A DNA stretch of 64,000 bases from Candidatus Ribeiella danica (GCA_016717335.1 JADKFS010000001.1:868001-932000); one strand, 5' to 3'; counted from the first letter of the stretch, positions 51,949 to 60,807 are shown. Notes: generated by a model not told the origin, from the letters alone. A program made the numbers and translations.

Positions 51949-52446
51949 TCACAGGATACGCCGGCGGACGCGATCCTGGTACGCCCGGTAGTCCGCGAAC
52001 TTCTCCACCAGCCAGGTCTCCTCGCGGCGGGCCTTGCGGTCGAGGAACAGCGCCAGCACGACGGTGAGCGCGAGCGACGGGATGCTCTTGCGCAGCAGCG
52101 ACCAGCCGAGCGCGAGCAGCACGACCCCGCCGTAGATCGGGTGCCGCACCTTACCGTAGACGCCGTCCTGCACCAGCGCGCCGTCGTCGCGCGGGCGCGG
52201 GAAGGCCGTCAGGTTCGGGCCGAGCGTGCGCGCGCCGGCCAGCGCCAGCAGCCCGCCAATGGCGCCGGCCAGCAGGCCGGCGATCTCGCTCGGCCGGACG
52301 AGCGCCTCGGGCAGCGCGGGCAGCCCCGCCACGCGCCGCGGCGCCAGCGCGACTGCGGCGAGCAGCGCGATCTGGCCGAGCAGCCAGGCCCCGCCGCGCC
52401 CAGTGTCGGGGCGACCGCCCTCGCGCGAATCGCGATGAGACTCCAT
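51949..52446 (-). CDS. Isoprenylcysteine/phospholipid-type methyltransferase-like membrane protein
   Basis: 165 residues from ATG 52446, with GAGGAAGG upstream. It has four hydrophobic segments and the C-terminal pattern GVYGKVRHPIYGGVVLLALGW, then EETWLVEKFADYRAYQDRVRR, which matches ICMT/PEMT-type methyltransferases that use S-adenosylmethionine at the membrane. The true acceptor (lipid, prenyl or quinone compound) cannot be told. It follows gatA on the same strand after 70 bp and may be cotranscribed. Confidence 0.8.
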   Translation of the reverse strand: MESHRDSREGGRPDTGRGGAWLLGQIALLAAVALAPRRVAGLPALPEALVRPSEIAGLLAGAIGGLLALAGARTLGPNLTAFPRPRDDGALVQDGVYGKVRHPIYGGVVLLALGWSLLRKSIPSLALTVVLALFLDRKARREETWLVEKFADYRAYQDRVRRRIL

Positions 52447-52516
52447 TAGCCTTCCTCATAGGTATTGTGATAGGGCCAGGCCGATCGGCATCCGCTGGAA
52501 TTCGCGAAAGTAGCGA

Positions 52517-54001
52517 TCAGGCTTCTTCGCCGGTGGCCTCGGCCACCAGGGGCGGCCGGCGGGTATGCCAGTCGGTCGCGCGCTGGAAGGCGTCGCCCGC
52601 GCGGAGGACGGTGGCCTCGTCGAACGGGCGGCCGATCAGCTGCAGCCCGACCGGCAGGCCCTCGCTGAAGCCGCAGGGCACCACCAGCCCCGGCACGCCG
52701 GCCAGGCTGCCCGGCAGCGTGCAGACGTCCTCGAGGTACATCGCCAGCGGGTCGTCGGTGTTCTCGCCGATCCGGAACGCCACATTCGGCGAGGTCGCCA
52801 TCGCGAGCACGTCGACGCGCTCGAAGGCCTGCTGGAAGTCGCGCCGGATCAGCGTGCGGACCTGCTGGGCGCGCCTGTAGTAGGCGTCGTAGTAGCCGGC
52901 CGAGAGCGCGTAGGTGCCGAGCATGATCCGCCGACGCACCTCCGGGCCAAAGCCGGCCCCGCGGGTGCGCTCCAGCTCGTCCCAGTAGCTCTCGCCGCTC
53001 TCTTTCGCGCCGTAGCGCACGCCGTCGTAGCGGGCCAGGTTGGCGCTGGCCTCGGCCGGCGCGATGATGTAGTAGACCGGCAGGGCGTACTTGGTGTGCG
53101 GCAGCGAGACCTCGACGAGCTCCGCGCCGCCGTCGCGCAGCGTCTCGATCGCCGCGCGCACGGCCGCCTCGACGCCCGGCTGCATGCCGTCGACGAAGTA
53201 CTCGCGCGGCACGCCGACGCGCAGCCCGCGCAGGTCGCCGGTCAGGCCGGCCAGGTAATCCGGCACCGGCACAGCGGCGGCGGTCGAGTCGTTCGGGTCG
53301 GCGCCGGCGACCGCGCCGAGCAGGATCGCGCAGTCGCGCGCGGTCCACGCGAACGGGCCGATCTGGTCGAGCGACGAGGCGAACGCGACCAGGCCGAAGC
53401 GCGAGACGCGCCCGTAGGTCGGCTTCATGCCGGTGACGCCGCAGAGCGAGGCCGGCTGGCGGATGGAGCCGCCCGTGTCGGTGCCGAACGCGCCGAGCGC
53501 CTCGCCGGCCGCCACCGCCGCGGCCGATCCGCCGCTCGATCCGCCGGGGACGCGCGCGAGATCCCAGGGGTTGTGGGTCGGGAAGTAGGCGCTGCGCTCG
53601 GTCGACGAGCCCATGGCGTACTCGTCGCAGTTGGTCTTGCCGAGCAGCACCGCGCCGGCCTGCTTCAGCCGCGCGACCACCGTCGCGTCGTAGGGCGGCG
53701 TGTAGCTCTCGAGCATGCGCGAGCCGCAGGTGGTCGTCAGCCCCTCGGTCGAGATAACATCTTTGATCGCCAGCGGGATGCCGTGGAGCGGCGATACCGC
53801 CGCGCCCTGGCGGCGCGCCTGGTCGGCCGCGCGGGCCTGCTCCAGCGCGCTCTCGTCGTCGATCGCCAGGAAGGCACGCACCTGGTTGTCCACCGCGACG
53901 ATCCGGTCGAGCAGCGCCTGGGTCAGCTCGACCGACGTGATCTCGCCGCGGTCGAGCTTATCGCGGGCATCGGCGATGGTGAGCTCGTAGAGTTCTGCCA
54001 T
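52517..54001 (-). CDS. gatA: Asp/Glu-tRNA amidotransferase subunit A
   Basis: 494 residues from ATG 54001 (TGGAGC site). The amidase signature with the Ser-cisSer-Lys triad is present: Lys in LAIKDVISTEG, Ser residues in PGGSSGGSAAAVAAG and TDTGGSIRQPASLCG. GatA releases ammonia from glutamine and, with GatB and GatC, converts Glu-tRNA(Gln) or Asp-tRNA(Asn) to the amide form in the cytoplasm. The length fits the family. gatB and gatC are not in this window, so the genes are scattered. A slightly longer in-frame start at 54019 lacks a ribosome site. Confidence 0.95.
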   Translation of the reverse strand: MAELYELTIADARDKLDRGEITSVELTQALLDRIVAVDNQVRAFLAIDDESALEQARAADQARRQGAAVSPLHGIPLAIKDVISTEGLTTTCGSRMLESYTPPYDATVVARLKQAGAVLLGKTNCDEYAMGSSTERSAYFPTHNPWDLARVPGGSSGGSAAAVAAGEALGAFGTDTGGSIRQPASLCGVTGMKPTYGRVSRFGLVAFASSLDQIGPFAWTARDCAILLGAVAGADPNDSTAAAVPVPDYLAGLTGDLRGLRVGVPREYFVDGMQPGVEAAVRAAIETLRDGGAELVEVSLPHTKYALPVYYIIAPAEASANLARYDGVRYGAKESGESYWDELERTRGAGFGPEVRRRIMLGTYALSAGYYDAYYRRAQQVRTLIRRDFQQAFERVDVLAMATSPNVAFRIGENTDDPLAMYLEDVCTLPGSLAGVPGLVVPCGFSEGLPVGLQLIGRPFDEATVLRAGDAFQRATDWHTRRPPLVAEATGEEA

Positions 54002-54046
54002 GTTAGCTCCAGTAGTCAATCGTCCTTCAACGAGGGATCTTCGATA

Positions 54047-55537
54047 TCAGTACCCTTGATTGTCGCCCCGTATGATCGCGATCGTGGTCTTGATGATAAT
54101 CTTGATGTCGAACAGGAGCGACCAGTTTTCGACGTAGTACAGGTCGTAGCGCGTGCGCTCCTCGATGCTGGTGTCGCCGCGCAGCCCATTGACCTGCGCC
54201 CAGCCGGTGATGCCGGCCTTCTGCTTGTGCCGGCCCATGTAGCGCGGGATGCTCTGGCTGAAGCGCTCGACCCAGATCGGCTGCTCGGGCCGCGGGCCGA
54301 CCACGCTCATCTCGCCGCGCAGCACGTTGATGAACTGCGGCAGCTCGTCGAGCGAGTAGCGCCGCAGGAACGTGCCCAGCCGGGTCACGCGCGGGTCGTC
54401 CTTGGTGGTCCAGTTGCCGAGGTTTGGCGCGTCCACGCGCATCGTGCGAAACTTAATCGTCGGGAACGGCTTGCTGTCCAGCCCGACGCGCTCCTGCGCG
54501 AAGAAGACCGGCCCGCGCGAGTCGATCCGGATCAGCGCGGCGATCAGCATCAGGATCGGCGAGCAGAACGTCAGCACCAGCGACGCCACCACCAGGTCGA
54601 GCGCGCGCTTGAGCGCGCGGTTCAGCGGGTTGTCGAGCGCGACATTCTTGACGCTGATCAGCGGCAGGCCGCTGATGTCGCCGATCGAGATGCCATTATT
54701 CGTGATCAGCTGGAAGGCGTCCGGGTAGAGCTTGATCTCGACCGACTGATCCTCGGCCAGGGCGACGATATCGAACACCTCGCTCGACGAGCGGCCCGAG
54801 AGCGCGATGATCACCTCGTCGGCCCTGGTCGCGCGGATGATCTGGCCGAGCGAGCCCGGGGCGCCGAGCACCGGCAGCCCGTCGATCAGCTCGCCGACCG
54901 GGACCGTATCGGAGAGGAAGCCCTGCGCGCGGTAGCCCATCTTTGGCGACCGCTGGATGATCGCGTGGACGAGCCGGCCGGGCTCGCGCGCGCCGATGAT
55001 CAGCACCCGGCGCGTATCGACCCCATAGCGGCGCAGCGCGTACAGGCAGCTGCGGTACAGCAGGCGCAGCAGCACCGCCGCCACGATCGCCGCGGCCCAG
55101 CCGAACACGACGACCTGCTGGTTGAGCGGCAGATCGTCGAAGATGTTGGCGAACAGCACCGGCAGCAGCGCGTTGACGATATAGGCCACGAAGGTGCCGA
55201 GCGAGACCGCCACGACGACCTTGAAGGCCTCGTCCACGCGCGAGGTGCCGCGCCTGATCGTGTACAGGCCGGTGGTGGCGAAGGTAGCGACGAATATGAT
55301 GTTGAGCAGCAGCCAGAAGATCTGCTGCGTGCCGGGGGTGCTGGCGGCGAGCTGGGTCTGCAGCTCGGGGCTGTTGTCCATGCCCCAGGTATAGACGCCG
55401 ACGAACGCGGCGTTAATCGCCAGCGAGTCGCAGCTCATAAGTGCCAGGGTCAGGAGCAGGCGCGTGACCCACGGCCGCGGGCGGATACCGCTACCCGACT
55501 CGGCGTGCGGCCGGCGAGCGGAGGAGATTGCGGCCAA
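54047..55537 (-). CDS. Polyprenyl-phosphate sugar-1-phosphate transferase (WcaJ/CpsE-like)
   Basis: 496 residues. Several N-terminal membrane helices, a Rossmann-like middle domain (RRVLIIGAREPGRLVHAII) and the bacterial sugar transferase domain from about 315 (RALDLVVASLVLTFCSPIL, PTIKFRTMR, RYSLDELPQFINVLRGEMSVVGPRPE, KAGITGWAQVNGLRG). It transfers a hexose-1-phosphate to undecaprenyl phosphate, the first step of exopolysaccharide repeat assembly. The chosen start is TTG at 55537, with GGAGGT 8 nt upstream, inside the end of the preceding glycosyltransferase gene (47-bp overlap). A Met near residue 34 is an alternative start but would cut the first helix. Confidence 0.9.
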   Translation of the reverse strand: MAAISSARRPHAESGSGIRPRPWVTRLLLTLALMSCDSLAINAAFVGVYTWGMDNSPELQTQLAASTPGTQQIFWLLLNIIFVATFATTGLYTIRRGTSRVDEAFKVVVAVSLGTFVAYIVNALLPVLFANIFDDLPLNQQVVVFGWAAAIVAAVLLRLLYRSCLYALRRYGVDTRRVLIIGAREPGRLVHAIIQRSPKMGYRAQGFLSDTVPVGELIDGLPVLGAPGSLGQIIRATRADEVIIALSGRSSSEVFDIVALAEDQSVEIKLYPDAFQLITNNGISIGDISGLPLISVKNVALDNPLNRALKRALDLVVASLVLTFCSPILMLIAALIRIDSRGPVFFAQERVGLDSKPFPTIKFRTMRVDAPNLGNWTTKDDPRVTRLGTFLRRYSLDELPQFINVLRGEMSVVGPRPEQPIWVERFSQSIPRYMGRHKQKAGITGWAQVNGLRGDTSIEERTRYDLYYVENWSLLFDIKIIIKTTIAIIRGDNQGY

Positions 55538-56447
55538 GTCCCCATACCTCCTTCAGCGTGATGCCCGCTTCGATCAGCAGGTTGAGCGGCCGTGGCGTCG
55601 TGGCGGCGTAGTGCTTGCGGTGGAACACGCGCATGGCATCGTAGAAGTTATGGATCGACTGAAACGGGCGCTGGCTGCTCGAAGCGCGCTTGTAGTGATG
55701 CACGATCACGCTCGGCACGTACATGATCTTCCAGCCGTACTGCTTGATCCGGTAGGCCCAGTCCAGGTCCTCGCCGTACATAAAGTAGGTCTCGTCGAGC
55801 AGGCCGACCTCGCGCACGACCGAGGCGCGCACGAGCATGCAGGCGCCGACGACTGAGTCGACCTCGGTCTCGACATCGGGGCTGAGAAAGGTCATGTTGT
55901 AGCGGCCGAAGCGTGGGCTGCGCGGGAGCAGCCACGCGAGCCCGGTCAGGCGGTAGAACGCGATCTCGGGCGTCGGGAACGAGCGCCGGCAGGCCAGGTC
56001 GAGCGAGCCGTCGGCGAGCAGCAGCTTCGGGCCGCACGCGCCCACCGCCGGGCGGGCCTGCATATAGTCGAGCAGGCCGTCGAGCGCGCCGGGCGGCACG
56101 ACCGTGTCGGGGTTGAGCAGCAGCGCGTAGTCGGGGCTTGGGGCTTGAGGCTTGGGGCTTGGGGCTGCTCCCTCTAGCCCCAAATCCCTAGCCCCTAGTC
56201 CCAGCGCCTGCCGCAACGCGAGATTGTTGGCGTAGGCATACCCGCCGTTGCGCGTGTTTGCGATCAGGTGGACGTGCGGGAACTCGGCCCGGACCATCTC
56301 GGCGCTGCCGTCGCGCGAGTCGTTGTCGACAACCCACACGCCGGGCGCGGCGCGCGACGCGCCAGGGTCGAGCGAGCGCAGGCAGTCGCGCAGCAGGTCG
56401 CGCGTGTTGTAACTAACGATGACGATAGCGAGCGAGGGCATCAGCAT
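55491..56447 (-). CDS. Family 2 glycosyltransferase, rhamnosyltransferase-like
   Basis: About 318 residues. It has LAIVIVSYNTRDLLRDCLRSL, VVDNDSRDGS, LLLNPDTVVPPGALD (the DxD-like metal site) and MYGEDLDWAYRIKQYGW, a pattern seen in WbbL-type rhamnosyltransferases. It probably adds a sugar to the lipid-linked intermediate made by the overlapping downstream gene. AAAAGGAT precedes several possible starts (GTG 56450, ATG 56447, ATG 56441). A heptamer repeat block (56133-56205) inserts LGARDLGLEGAAPSPKPQAP between two conserved strands, so this gene, like mutS, may be prone to frameshift by slippage. Confidence 0.88.
   Translation of the reverse strand: MLMPSLAIVIVSYNTRDLLRDCLRSLDPGASRAAPGVWVVDNDSRDGSAEMVRAEFPHVHLIANTRNGGYAYANNLALRQALGLGARDLGLEGAAPSPKPQAPSPDYALLLNPDTVVPPGALDGLLDYMQARPAVGACGPKLLLADGSLDLACRRSFPTPEIAFYRLTGLAWLLPRSPRFGRYNMTFLSPDVETEVDSVVGACMLVRASVVREVGLLDETYFMYGEDLDWAYRIKQYGWKIMYVPSVIVHHYKRASSSQRPFQSIHNFYDAMRVFHRKHYAATTPRPLNLLIEAGITLKEVWGLGRNLLRSPAARRVG
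56133..56205 (-). repeat. Heptamer repeats inside the glycosyltransferase gene
   Basis: GGGGCTT units (56133-56166, plus-strand reading) are followed by inverted CCCCAAA/CCCCTAG-like units, all in the open frame of the gene at 55491-56447. Confidence 0.8.
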
Positions 56448-56474
56448 CACATCCTTTTAGTTTGCGCGCCCCGT

Positions 56475-56483
56475 ATTATACCA
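56475..56483 (-). promoter_or_regulatory. Extended -10 promoter
   Basis: The minus strand reads TGGTATAAT (56483-56475), about 28 nt upstream of the glycosyltransferase start. Confidence 0.6.
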
Positions 56484-56512
56484 TAGCATCTTGTGGGGCT
56501 GGTAGTCTTCTT

Positions 56513-56652
56513 CGCCCCACCCCCTGCCCCCGCCAGGGGCGGGGGTTCGGCTAGGCGATGTGGCGCGTTCGGCGTAGCCGAACGCGCCACATCGCCTACA
56601 ACCTCTCCCTGCTCCCACGCGCGGGAGAGAGGGCAGGGGGGGGAGGGCCGAC
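56513..56652. repeat. REPIN-like element with 22-bp perfect hairpin
   Basis: G/C modules flank a hairpin with perfect 22-bp arms (56552-56573 and 56577-56598), loop GTA and tip GGC-GTA-GCC. It lies between two divergent promoters; no gene is seen in 56448-56784. Confidence 0.7.
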
Positions 56653-56706
56653 GTTGCAACAGCCCTGCCGCGCGAGCGGCGCCAACCCCGCGGAGCGAAA
56701 GTCATA

Positions 56707-56715
56707 TGCTATAAT
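56707..56715 (+). promoter_or_regulatory. Extended -10 promoter of def
   Basis: TGCTATAAT, about 70 nt upstream of the def ATG at 56785. Confidence 0.6.
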
Positions 56716-56784
56716 ACAGCCCGGCTCGACGGCACGCCCACGGAGCTGCGGCCTGGATAAGAGATAGACAGAAGGAAATCGGAT

Positions 56785-57348
56785 ATGGCGGTGCGAAGAA
56801 TTTTGCAGATCGAAGACCCGGAAGATAAGAAAGTCCTCAAGACCCGCTGCCACCCGATCAAGACGATCACGCCGGGGCTGCGGCAGCTGGCCGCGGATAT
56901 GTTCGAGACAATGCACGCCGCCAACGGCGTCGGGCTGGCCGCGCCGCAGATCGGCCTGACGCAGCGGATCGCGGTCGTCTGGGTCCCGGCCGAGGTCGAG
57001 GAGAGCGACGACGGCAGCGTGCTGGAGGTCGCCCCCGAAGAGAGCTACGCGCTGATCAACCCCGAGATCGTCAAGGTCAGCGCGGGCGAGGAGCTGGGCC
57101 AGGAGGGCTGCCTGAGCCTGCCCGGCTGGTATGGCGAGGTGCCGCGCCACGCCTGGGTGACGGTCGAGTACACCGACCTGGAGGGCAAGCGCCGGCGCAT
57201 CCGCAAGGCCGGCGGGCTGCTCGGTCGCGCGCTGCAGCACGAGATCGATCACCTCGACGGCGTGCTGTTCACCGAGCGCATCCGCGACCTCTCGACACTC
57301 AAGGATCTGCGCGCCGAGCCGCAGGAGCGGCAGCCGATCGAGGCGTAA
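56785..57348 (+). CDS. def: Peptide deformylase
   Basis: 187 residues from ATG 56785, with GAAGGAAA upstream. The three family motifs are present: GVGLAAPQIG near residue 50, EGCLSLPG near 110 (Cys metal ligand) and QHEIDHLDG near 152 (HExxH-type ligands and catalytic Glu). It removes the formyl group from the N-terminal Met of new proteins. A short acidic insertion (AEVEESDDGSVLEVAPEES) lies between motifs 1 and 2. The gene is monocistronic: it has its own promoter and a strong terminator directly after it. Confidence 0.96.
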   Translation: MAVRRILQIEDPEDKKVLKTRCHPIKTITPGLRQLAADMFETMHAANGVGLAAPQIGLTQRIAVVWVPAEVEESDDGSVLEVAPEESYALINPEIVKVSAGEELGQEGCLSLPGWYGEVPRHAWVTVEYTDLEGKRRRIRKAGGLLGRALQHEIDHLDGVLFTERIRDLSTLKDLRAEPQERQPIEA

Positions 57349-57366
57349 GATCCTCGCGTCTTCATA

Positions 57367-57396
57367 CCCCGCCCCTCTGCTCGGGCGGGGTTTTTT
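57367..57396 (+). terminator. Rho-independent terminator of def
   Basis: Arms CCCCGCCC (57367-57374) and GGGCGGGG (57383-57390) are followed directly by six T. This is the clearest intrinsic terminator in the window. Confidence 0.9.
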
Positions 57397-57420
57397 CATA
57401 GCGCGCTGATGCAGCGGATC

Positions 57421-57505
57421 GCCCCACCCCCTGCCCCGCCCCTGTCAGGGGCAGAGGTATACCCTGTAGTGCTGCGGTGCGCTGCAGAGCAGCGCACCGC
57501 AGCAC
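57421..57505. repeat. REPIN-like module with 17-bp perfect hairpin
   Basis: A G/C module is followed by 17-bp perfect arms (57469-57485 and 57489-57505) with loop AGA. The inner 9 bp match the hairpin at 694-714, the only clear case where two stems share sequence over the tip and beyond. Confidence 0.7.
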
Positions 57506-57511
57506 CATCAA

Positions 57512-58120
57512 CTACCGGCGCGAGCGCGCGATCCGCCGGCGCAGCGCCAGGCCGCCCGCCAGGGCGATCGCCGCGGCCACCAGGGCGATCCACAGCGGGC
57601 CGGTCGCGCCGTCCGCCGTTTTTGGCAGCGTCGACGGGGCCGCCCCAGCCGCCGCGGCGGTCGGCTGCGTGGCCGCGGCGGCTGCGGTGGGCGCGGCCTC
57701 CTCGTGCTCCGGCGCGGCGGTCGGCTGCTGGCCGGGATCTTTGTTCACGCCGAACTTGAAGCTGCCCTCGCTCTTGCCGTTGTCATCGGTGGTCAGCGTC
57801 TTCCAGCTGACGGTGTAGACGCCGTCGCCCAGGCCGCTCTTGAGCGCCCCGCTCAACGTCTGGTGGTCGAGGTCGGTGTTGTCGAGCTGGCCGGTGCCGA
57901 CGACGGCGCCCTGCTCGTCGGTGACGCTGAAGCTGCTGTCGGCCGCGCTGTCCGAGATCTCTTCGTCGAAGACCAGCGTCACCTTGCTTGGGGCGCCGGT
58001 GAGCTTGGCGCCCGCCGCCGGCTCGGACGAGACCAGCTTGGCGTGCGCGAGGGCCGTGCCCATGATCCCCAGGCTCAGCGCGACCGCGAGCATGAGGCCG
58101 ATCGTGACCAGACGTTTCAT
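57512..58120 (-). CDS. CopC-domain protein with LPxTA-like C-terminal anchor
   Basis: 202 residues from ATG 58120 (AAGGAGA site). A signal peptide ends at ALA, so the mature protein starts HAKLVSSEPAAGAKL with the N-terminal His that binds copper in CopC proteins. The beta-sandwich extends to about residue 125 (DGVYTVSWKTLTTDDNGKSEGSFKFGV). An Ala/Thr linker leads to LPKTADG, a hydrophobic helix and a basic end (RRRIARSRR), the layout of a sortase signal with Ala in place of the usual Gly. It probably binds copper at the cell surface. It is the last gene of the copper cluster. Confidence 0.85.
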   Translation of the reverse strand: MKRLVTIGLMLAVALSLGIMGTALAHAKLVSSEPAAGAKLTGAPSKVTLVFDEEISDSAADSSFSVTDEQGAVVGTGQLDNTDLDHQTLSGALKSGLGDGVYTVSWKTLTTDDNGKSEGSFKFGVNKDPGQQPTAAPEHEEAAPTAAAAATQPTAAAAGAAPSTLPKTADGATGPLWIALVAAAIALAGGLALRRRIARSRR

Positions 58121-58143
58121 TGTGAATCTCCTTCAATTATGCA

Positions 58144-59925
58144 TTAGGATGCGTCGAACGGCAGCGCCGAGCGAACGATATCCACGATAAAGGTGTGCTT
58201 CACGTCGTCGAAGCCGGCGCGCCGCAGCACGACCTCGATGTTCCAGCGGCCGCCCATCGTCGTGAAGTTGCCGCGCGCCGTGTAGCGCTCGGTGGAGGCA
58301 GGCCGCGCCTCGGCCTGCAGCTTGTCGGCCGCCATCCCCTGCATGTCGAAGCGCAGCAGCACCTTGGTCGGCGCATCGTTCGCGCCCGGCCGCCGGTCGG
58401 CCACGTCGACGGCAAACTCGTTGTCGCCGATCTGCGCCGGGGCGATCCGCAGCGTCAGATCGACGTTATCGACAGTCGCCGTCTGGGCGATGCCCTGGCG
58501 CTCGTGCTCTTCCCAGGCCGTGACGCTGGGCGCCACGCTGGTCATGGCGCCGACCGCCAGCAGCACCAGCGCACCGAACAGCAGCTCGACCCGCACGCTG
58601 CCGCCGAGCGCGCGCGCCAGCCGGTTGCCGGAAGCCCGCAGCCGGCGGGAGAGCACGAGCAGGTTGAGCCCGCCCAGCAGCAGCAGCCCGCCGAACAGCC
58701 CCAGCTTGACCAGCAGCGCCCGCCCGTAGGTCGTCGCGGCCAGCAGGTCGAGCTGCTGCACGTGCAGCAGGTAGTTGTAGATGCCGGTGAGCGCCAGGAT
58801 CGCGACGCTCGGGGCGGTGAGCCAGGAGAAGCGCGGGGTCAGGATCGCCAGCGGCATGGACGGCCGGGCCCCGCGGCGGGCCTCGCGGATGGCGAACAGG
58901 AACGGGATCAGCCCGCCCAGCCAGGCGACCGCCGCCGCGAGGTGCAGCCAGTCGACCGGCACGGCGATCGCCGCCGCCGGCTCGGCGGCGGCGTGGGAGG
59001 TCATGCTCAGCGTCAGCAGCGTCACGGCGCCGATCGCCAGCGTGATCCACCAGAGCCGCGCCGGGCCGCGCCCGGCCGGCGGCAGCCGCCAGGCCAGCAC
59101 GACGATCTGGAAGATCAGCGCGATGCGCGCGAGCCCGAGCACGCCCGAGCGCCCGGCGAGCAGCTGGAGCAGCGGCGCGCCGAGCGCCTGAGTCGCCGGC
59201 ACGCCAGCCGCCGTCGCCGCCTGGTCGATCAGGAACGCGATGCTCGCGAGCAGGAACAGCGCGCCGCCGACCATCGTCATACGGCGCAGAAAGAACGTCA
59301 TCGTGTCGTCGGCCGCGGTCCAGCGGTCGCCGCTGCCCGGGAAGGCTGGCTGGCCGCCGGTCGATTCCGGCCGGCTGCTGGCAGCGGCGCGCCGGAACGC
59401 CGGCCGCCAGACCAGCGGGCCGAAGGCCAGCCCGCCGAGGGCCAGCGCCGCGGCCATCAGATTGACCCAGCGCAGGATCGTGTCGGGCAGCGGCGGCGGG
59501 ATCGTCGCCGGGTCGGGCGTGCCGGGGAGGGGGATGAGCGACCCGGCGGCGACCGCGACTCCAACGCCGAACGGCAGGCTGCCCTCGGTGATATGCCCAT
59601 CCGCGGCCGAGCGCACCCGCCAGAGCGCCGTGTAGCTGCCCTTCGGGAGGTCGGGCAGGATCAGCCGCAGCTCGCGCGGCGCCGAGGCGGATACGTCGCC
59701 CGGCCCAGGCTCGACCACCTGGTCCTGGCCGTCGACGAGCTGGACGCGGCTGAAGCTGGGGTCCAGCTCTTCGCTGAACTCAAGCAGCAGCGACGGCGGC
59801 GACGCGTCGAGCGTCGCGCCGGCTTCGGGGGTAGAGCGCACCAGATTGGCGTGCGCCGCGGCCGGCCTGGCCAGCGCGAGCGCCATAAGAATCGCCAGCA
59901 GCGCAGCCGTCGTACGTCGAGTCAT
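58144..59925 (-). CDS. CopC-CopD fusion, copper resistance/uptake protein
   Basis: 593 residues from ATG 59925, with GGAAGGAAC upstream. The signal peptide is followed by HANLVRSTPEAGATL, the start of a CopC beta-sandwich. From about residue 145 come eight or more membrane helices of the CopD type (for example VPVDWLHLAAAVAWLGGLIPFLFAI, with the His expected in CopD), and a C-terminal beta domain after the last helix that may also bind metal. Such fusions move or store copper across the cytoplasmic membrane. The downstream CopC gene follows by 23 bp. An upstream in-frame extension overlaps the next gene and is not used. Confidence 0.88.
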   Translation of the reverse strand: MTRRTTAALLAILMALALARPAAAHANLVRSTPEAGATLDASPPSLLLEFSEELDPSFSRVQLVDGQDQVVEPGPGDVSASAPRELRLILPDLPKGSYTALWRVRSAADGHITEGSLPFGVGVAVAAGSLIPLPGTPDPATIPPPLPDTILRWVNLMAAALALGGLAFGPLVWRPAFRRAAASSRPESTGGQPAFPGSGDRWTAADDTMTFFLRRMTMVGGALFLLASIAFLIDQAATAAGVPATQALGAPLLQLLAGRSGVLGLARIALIFQIVVLAWRLPPAGRGPARLWWITLAIGAVTLLTLSMTSHAAAEPAAAIAVPVDWLHLAAAVAWLGGLIPFLFAIREARRGARPSMPLAILTPRFSWLTAPSVAILALTGIYNYLLHVQQLDLLAATTYGRALLVKLGLFGGLLLLGGLNLLVLSRRLRASGNRLARALGGSVRVELLFGALVLLAVGAMTSVAPSVTAWEEHERQGIAQTATVDNVDLTLRIAPAQIGDNEFAVDVADRRPGANDAPTKVLLRFDMQGMAADKLQAEARPASTERYTARGNFTTMGGRWNIEVVLRRAGFDDVKHTFIVDIVRSALPFDAS

Positions 59926-60194
59926 GCCAGTTCCTTCCAGGGGAGCGCCGTGGAACCACACCTCCGCTGAGCGGGGGCATGCTCCCTTTTTGCTCTGTGA
60001 TGGTCGCAGGTTCGAAGGTGGCGCATCGGCCGAGGCGCCGGTGCGGACAGCGCGGACGAGCCGCGCGGGGGCGCGGGAGCACAAAAGCTCCCTACGCGCC
60101 GGCGGCGCGCCGGTCAAGCCGATCAGGCGCAGGGCATGCCTATTGCGGGCGCCGCCATACGCTGAGCGCGGCCGATGGCCGGCTTGTCCGTGTC

Positions 60195-60716
60195 CTACAC
60201 GGCGAGCGGAATTGGTGGTCTGAGGGGCGGGCGGATGAAGATCGGCGGCGGGTCGGCCGGCGGCGCCGGCAGCGCGATACCCAGCGCGGCGAGCACGATC
60301 AGCAGCGCGGCGAGCACCGGCAGCATATCGTGGACAGGCGACGGCGGCACGTGGAAGGGCACCTCGCCGCCTGAGGCACCGCGCATGAGACAGCCAGGCG
60401 TGGCGAGGGGCAGGCCCCGCTCGATCGCTGAGCCACCGGCCGGGGCTTGGGGGGCGGCGTCGATCGAGCCCATATTCATGCCAGGTGTATGATGGTGGTG
60501 ATGCAGAGGCTGCGGGGCCGCGAAGTACCGAGCATACGCGAATGGCAGCCAGAGATCGCAGTGCGCGATACAGAGCAGCGGCTCGCCGAAGAAGCTCAGC
60601 GTCAGCAGCGCGAGCAGCGTGAAGGGCGCGCGATCGCGCCGCAGCCGGGCGCGCCAGGCACGATACAATCGCCTGGCCGTGCCGCATATGCCGCCGCTCG
60701 AAGCTGTCGCCCTCAC
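60195..60716 (-). CDS. Unknown membrane protein with His/Met-rich loop
   Basis: About 173 residues, with a GTG start at 60716, AAGGA 6 nt upstream; ATG 60722 is an alternative. I do not recognise the family. It has a hydrophobic N-terminal segment (LLALLTLSFFGEPLLCIAHC), a loop with HHHHHTPGMNMGS, and a second membrane helix (MLPVLAALLIVLAALGIAL) followed by a Pro-rich tail. The His/Met loop suggests copper or nickel binding. It is the first gene of the copper cluster, so it may be a metal-sensing or delivery protein. The 269-bp gap to the next gene shows no other gene. Confidence 0.65.
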   Translation of the reverse strand: MRATASSGGICGTARRLYRAWRARLRRDRAPFTLLALLTLSFFGEPLLCIAHCDLWLPFAYARYFAAPQPLHHHHHTPGMNMGSIDAAPQAPAGGSAIERGLPLATPGCLMRGASGGEVPFHVPPSPVHDMLPVLAALLIVLAALGIALPAPPADPPPIFIRPPLRPPIPLAV

Positions 60717-60807
60717 GCACATTCCTTGTGAATAATAGTTCGAAAATACTCTAACGGAACTGAGCTTGGCTGTCAAGCGCCTTTTGGTGGGTACGGTGCG
60801 CCTAATT

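Noticed and set aside
52565..55561. A 998-codon open frame on the plus strand
   Set aside because: It lies antisense to gatA and the sugar-phosphate transferase, which have clear motifs. The product is Arg/Gln-rich with no domain; it is a by-product of high GC content.
60000..60030. tRNA-like GGTTCGAA sequence
   Set aside because: No acceptor stem, anticodon arm or CCA-side pairing could be built around it.
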